Assembly (NCBI RefSeq): GCF_003226535.1
Contig: NZ_QKOB01000008.1
Coordinates: 46,846-110,845 of the forward strand
Source of the DNA: Meiothermus sp. Pnk-1
GTDB lineage: Bacteria > Deinococcota > Deinococci > Deinococcales > Thermaceae
Length of the DNA stretch: 64,000 bases
Reading direction: 5' to 3'
This document shows positions 63,839-64,000 of this stretch, in pieces. Position 1 is the first letter of the stretch; every line of letters starts with the position of its first letter. Position numbers and translations under genes: made by a program. The notes under the pieces were generated by a model, which searched no databases, had not been told where the DNA came from, and saw only the letters and a list, made by a program, of their open reading frames with translations.

Positions 63839-63965
63839 GGGAATCTACCTCTGGGTGCACGGAGCTTGCTCCGTCCCGATAGGGAATCTACCCCTAGGTG
63901 TACGGCGGCACGCTGTCCCGATAGGGAATCTACCTCCGGGTGTACGGGCACCGCCCGTCCCGAGA
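63839..63965. repeat. Three tandem ~42-bp hairpin repeats
   Basis: Units at 63839-63881, 63882-63923 and 63924-63965 share GGGAATCTACC, a variable GGTG(C/T)ACGG and CCGTCCCGA(T/G). Each carries a hairpin whose stem differs: ACGGAGC/GCTCCGT, ACGGCG/CGCTGT (one G-T) and ACGGGC/GCCCGT. Pairing is kept while sequence changes. No coding gene is credible here; a 63-codon minus frame crosses it by chance. Confidence 0.8.
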
Positions 63966-64000
63966 CGCCACCCCACGGCTTACGCCGAAACAAGCGTCTC
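63962..64000. terminator. Nested inverted repeat at window end
   Basis: GAGACGC (63962-63968) pairs with GCGTCTC (63994-64000), and an inner CGGC/GCCG stem sits between. It reaches the window edge, so its context is unknown. It could terminate transcription or be part of a repeat element. Confidence 0.35.

Noticed and set aside
63839..63965. Possible CRISPR array
   Set aside because: Units follow each other directly and vary inside; no unique spacers and no cas genes in the window.
63802..63993. 63-codon minus-strand frame with repeated VDSLSG
   Set aside because: The repeated residues only mirror the DNA hairpin repeats; there is no ribosome site or promoter.

Overview
The window looks like chromosomal DNA of a thermophilic Deinococcota bacterium of the Thermaceae, most like Meiothermus. 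The grounds are high G+C, a striking excess of the palindrome CTCGAG, frequent leaderless starts (a -10 hexamer 6-10 bases before the start codon), and gene content: a DdrA-like Rad52-family protein, a CarD-type factor, a class III-like PPK2, DUF2089 and YvlB/LiaX-like genes, and an archaeal-style protein disulfide oxidoreductase. The genus is inferred from protein resemblance only.

Layout. 1-3.3 kb: the 3' part of an S41 peptidase, a thioesterase and oligoendopeptidase F. 3.5-7.9 kb: one operon of envelope/regulatory proteins, four of which share a short helical hairpin, plus an MFS transporter. 7.9-10.1 kb: a two-component system. 10.3-10.9 kb: a hemolysin III family membrane protein. 10.9-16.7 kb: a divergent sulfur/persulfide module (CstR-type repressor, CstB-type persulfide dioxygenase-rhodanese, four more rhodaneses, thiol oxidoreductases, TauE exporter) with two opposed promoters across one palindromic operator. 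16.8-22.9 kb: PPK2, an acetyltransferase, a DUF1517-like protein, Lon and a transglutaminase-like protein. 22.9-27.9 kb: two lipoproteins and hisC, hisB, a secreted protein and hisH. 27.9-34.4 kb: a PfkB kinase, a ddrA-phosphoesterase-carD-rsmA run, tRNA-Ala(CGC), csaA, small proteins and minC. 34.5-40.2 kb: a decayed cupin gene, the rod-shape/septum operon maf-mreC-mreD-mrdA, a phospholipase D-like protein and deoC.

40.3-56.3 kb is the most distinctive part: a muropeptide (peptidoglycan fragment) salvage island. It holds glmA-murK; two peptide-type ABC transporters with three binding proteins; namZ, murQ and a beta-lactamase-fold hydrolase resembling AmiE; and a GntR repressor with anmK. Four promoters in the island carry the same 18-bp box, TTGGTA-N6-TGGTAT, each overlapping core promoter elements. 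I infer that the GntR protein controls the whole island. Fragments would be imported, stripped of peptide, phosphorylated by MurK or AnmK to MurNAc-6-P, and converted by MurQ to GlcNAc-6-P.

56.4-64 kb: a TetR regulator, a complete branched-chain-type ABC transporter (livGFKHM order) with a divergent PucR-type regulator, a DUF4388/pseudo-receiver protein, and a terminal array of three hairpin repeats whose stems differ in sequence but keep pairing. A second, degenerate family (core ACGTCGTACG) is scattered in at least four intergenic places. No rRNA, CRISPR array, prophage or insertion sequence was recognised, and no gene-free gap exceeds about 300 bases.
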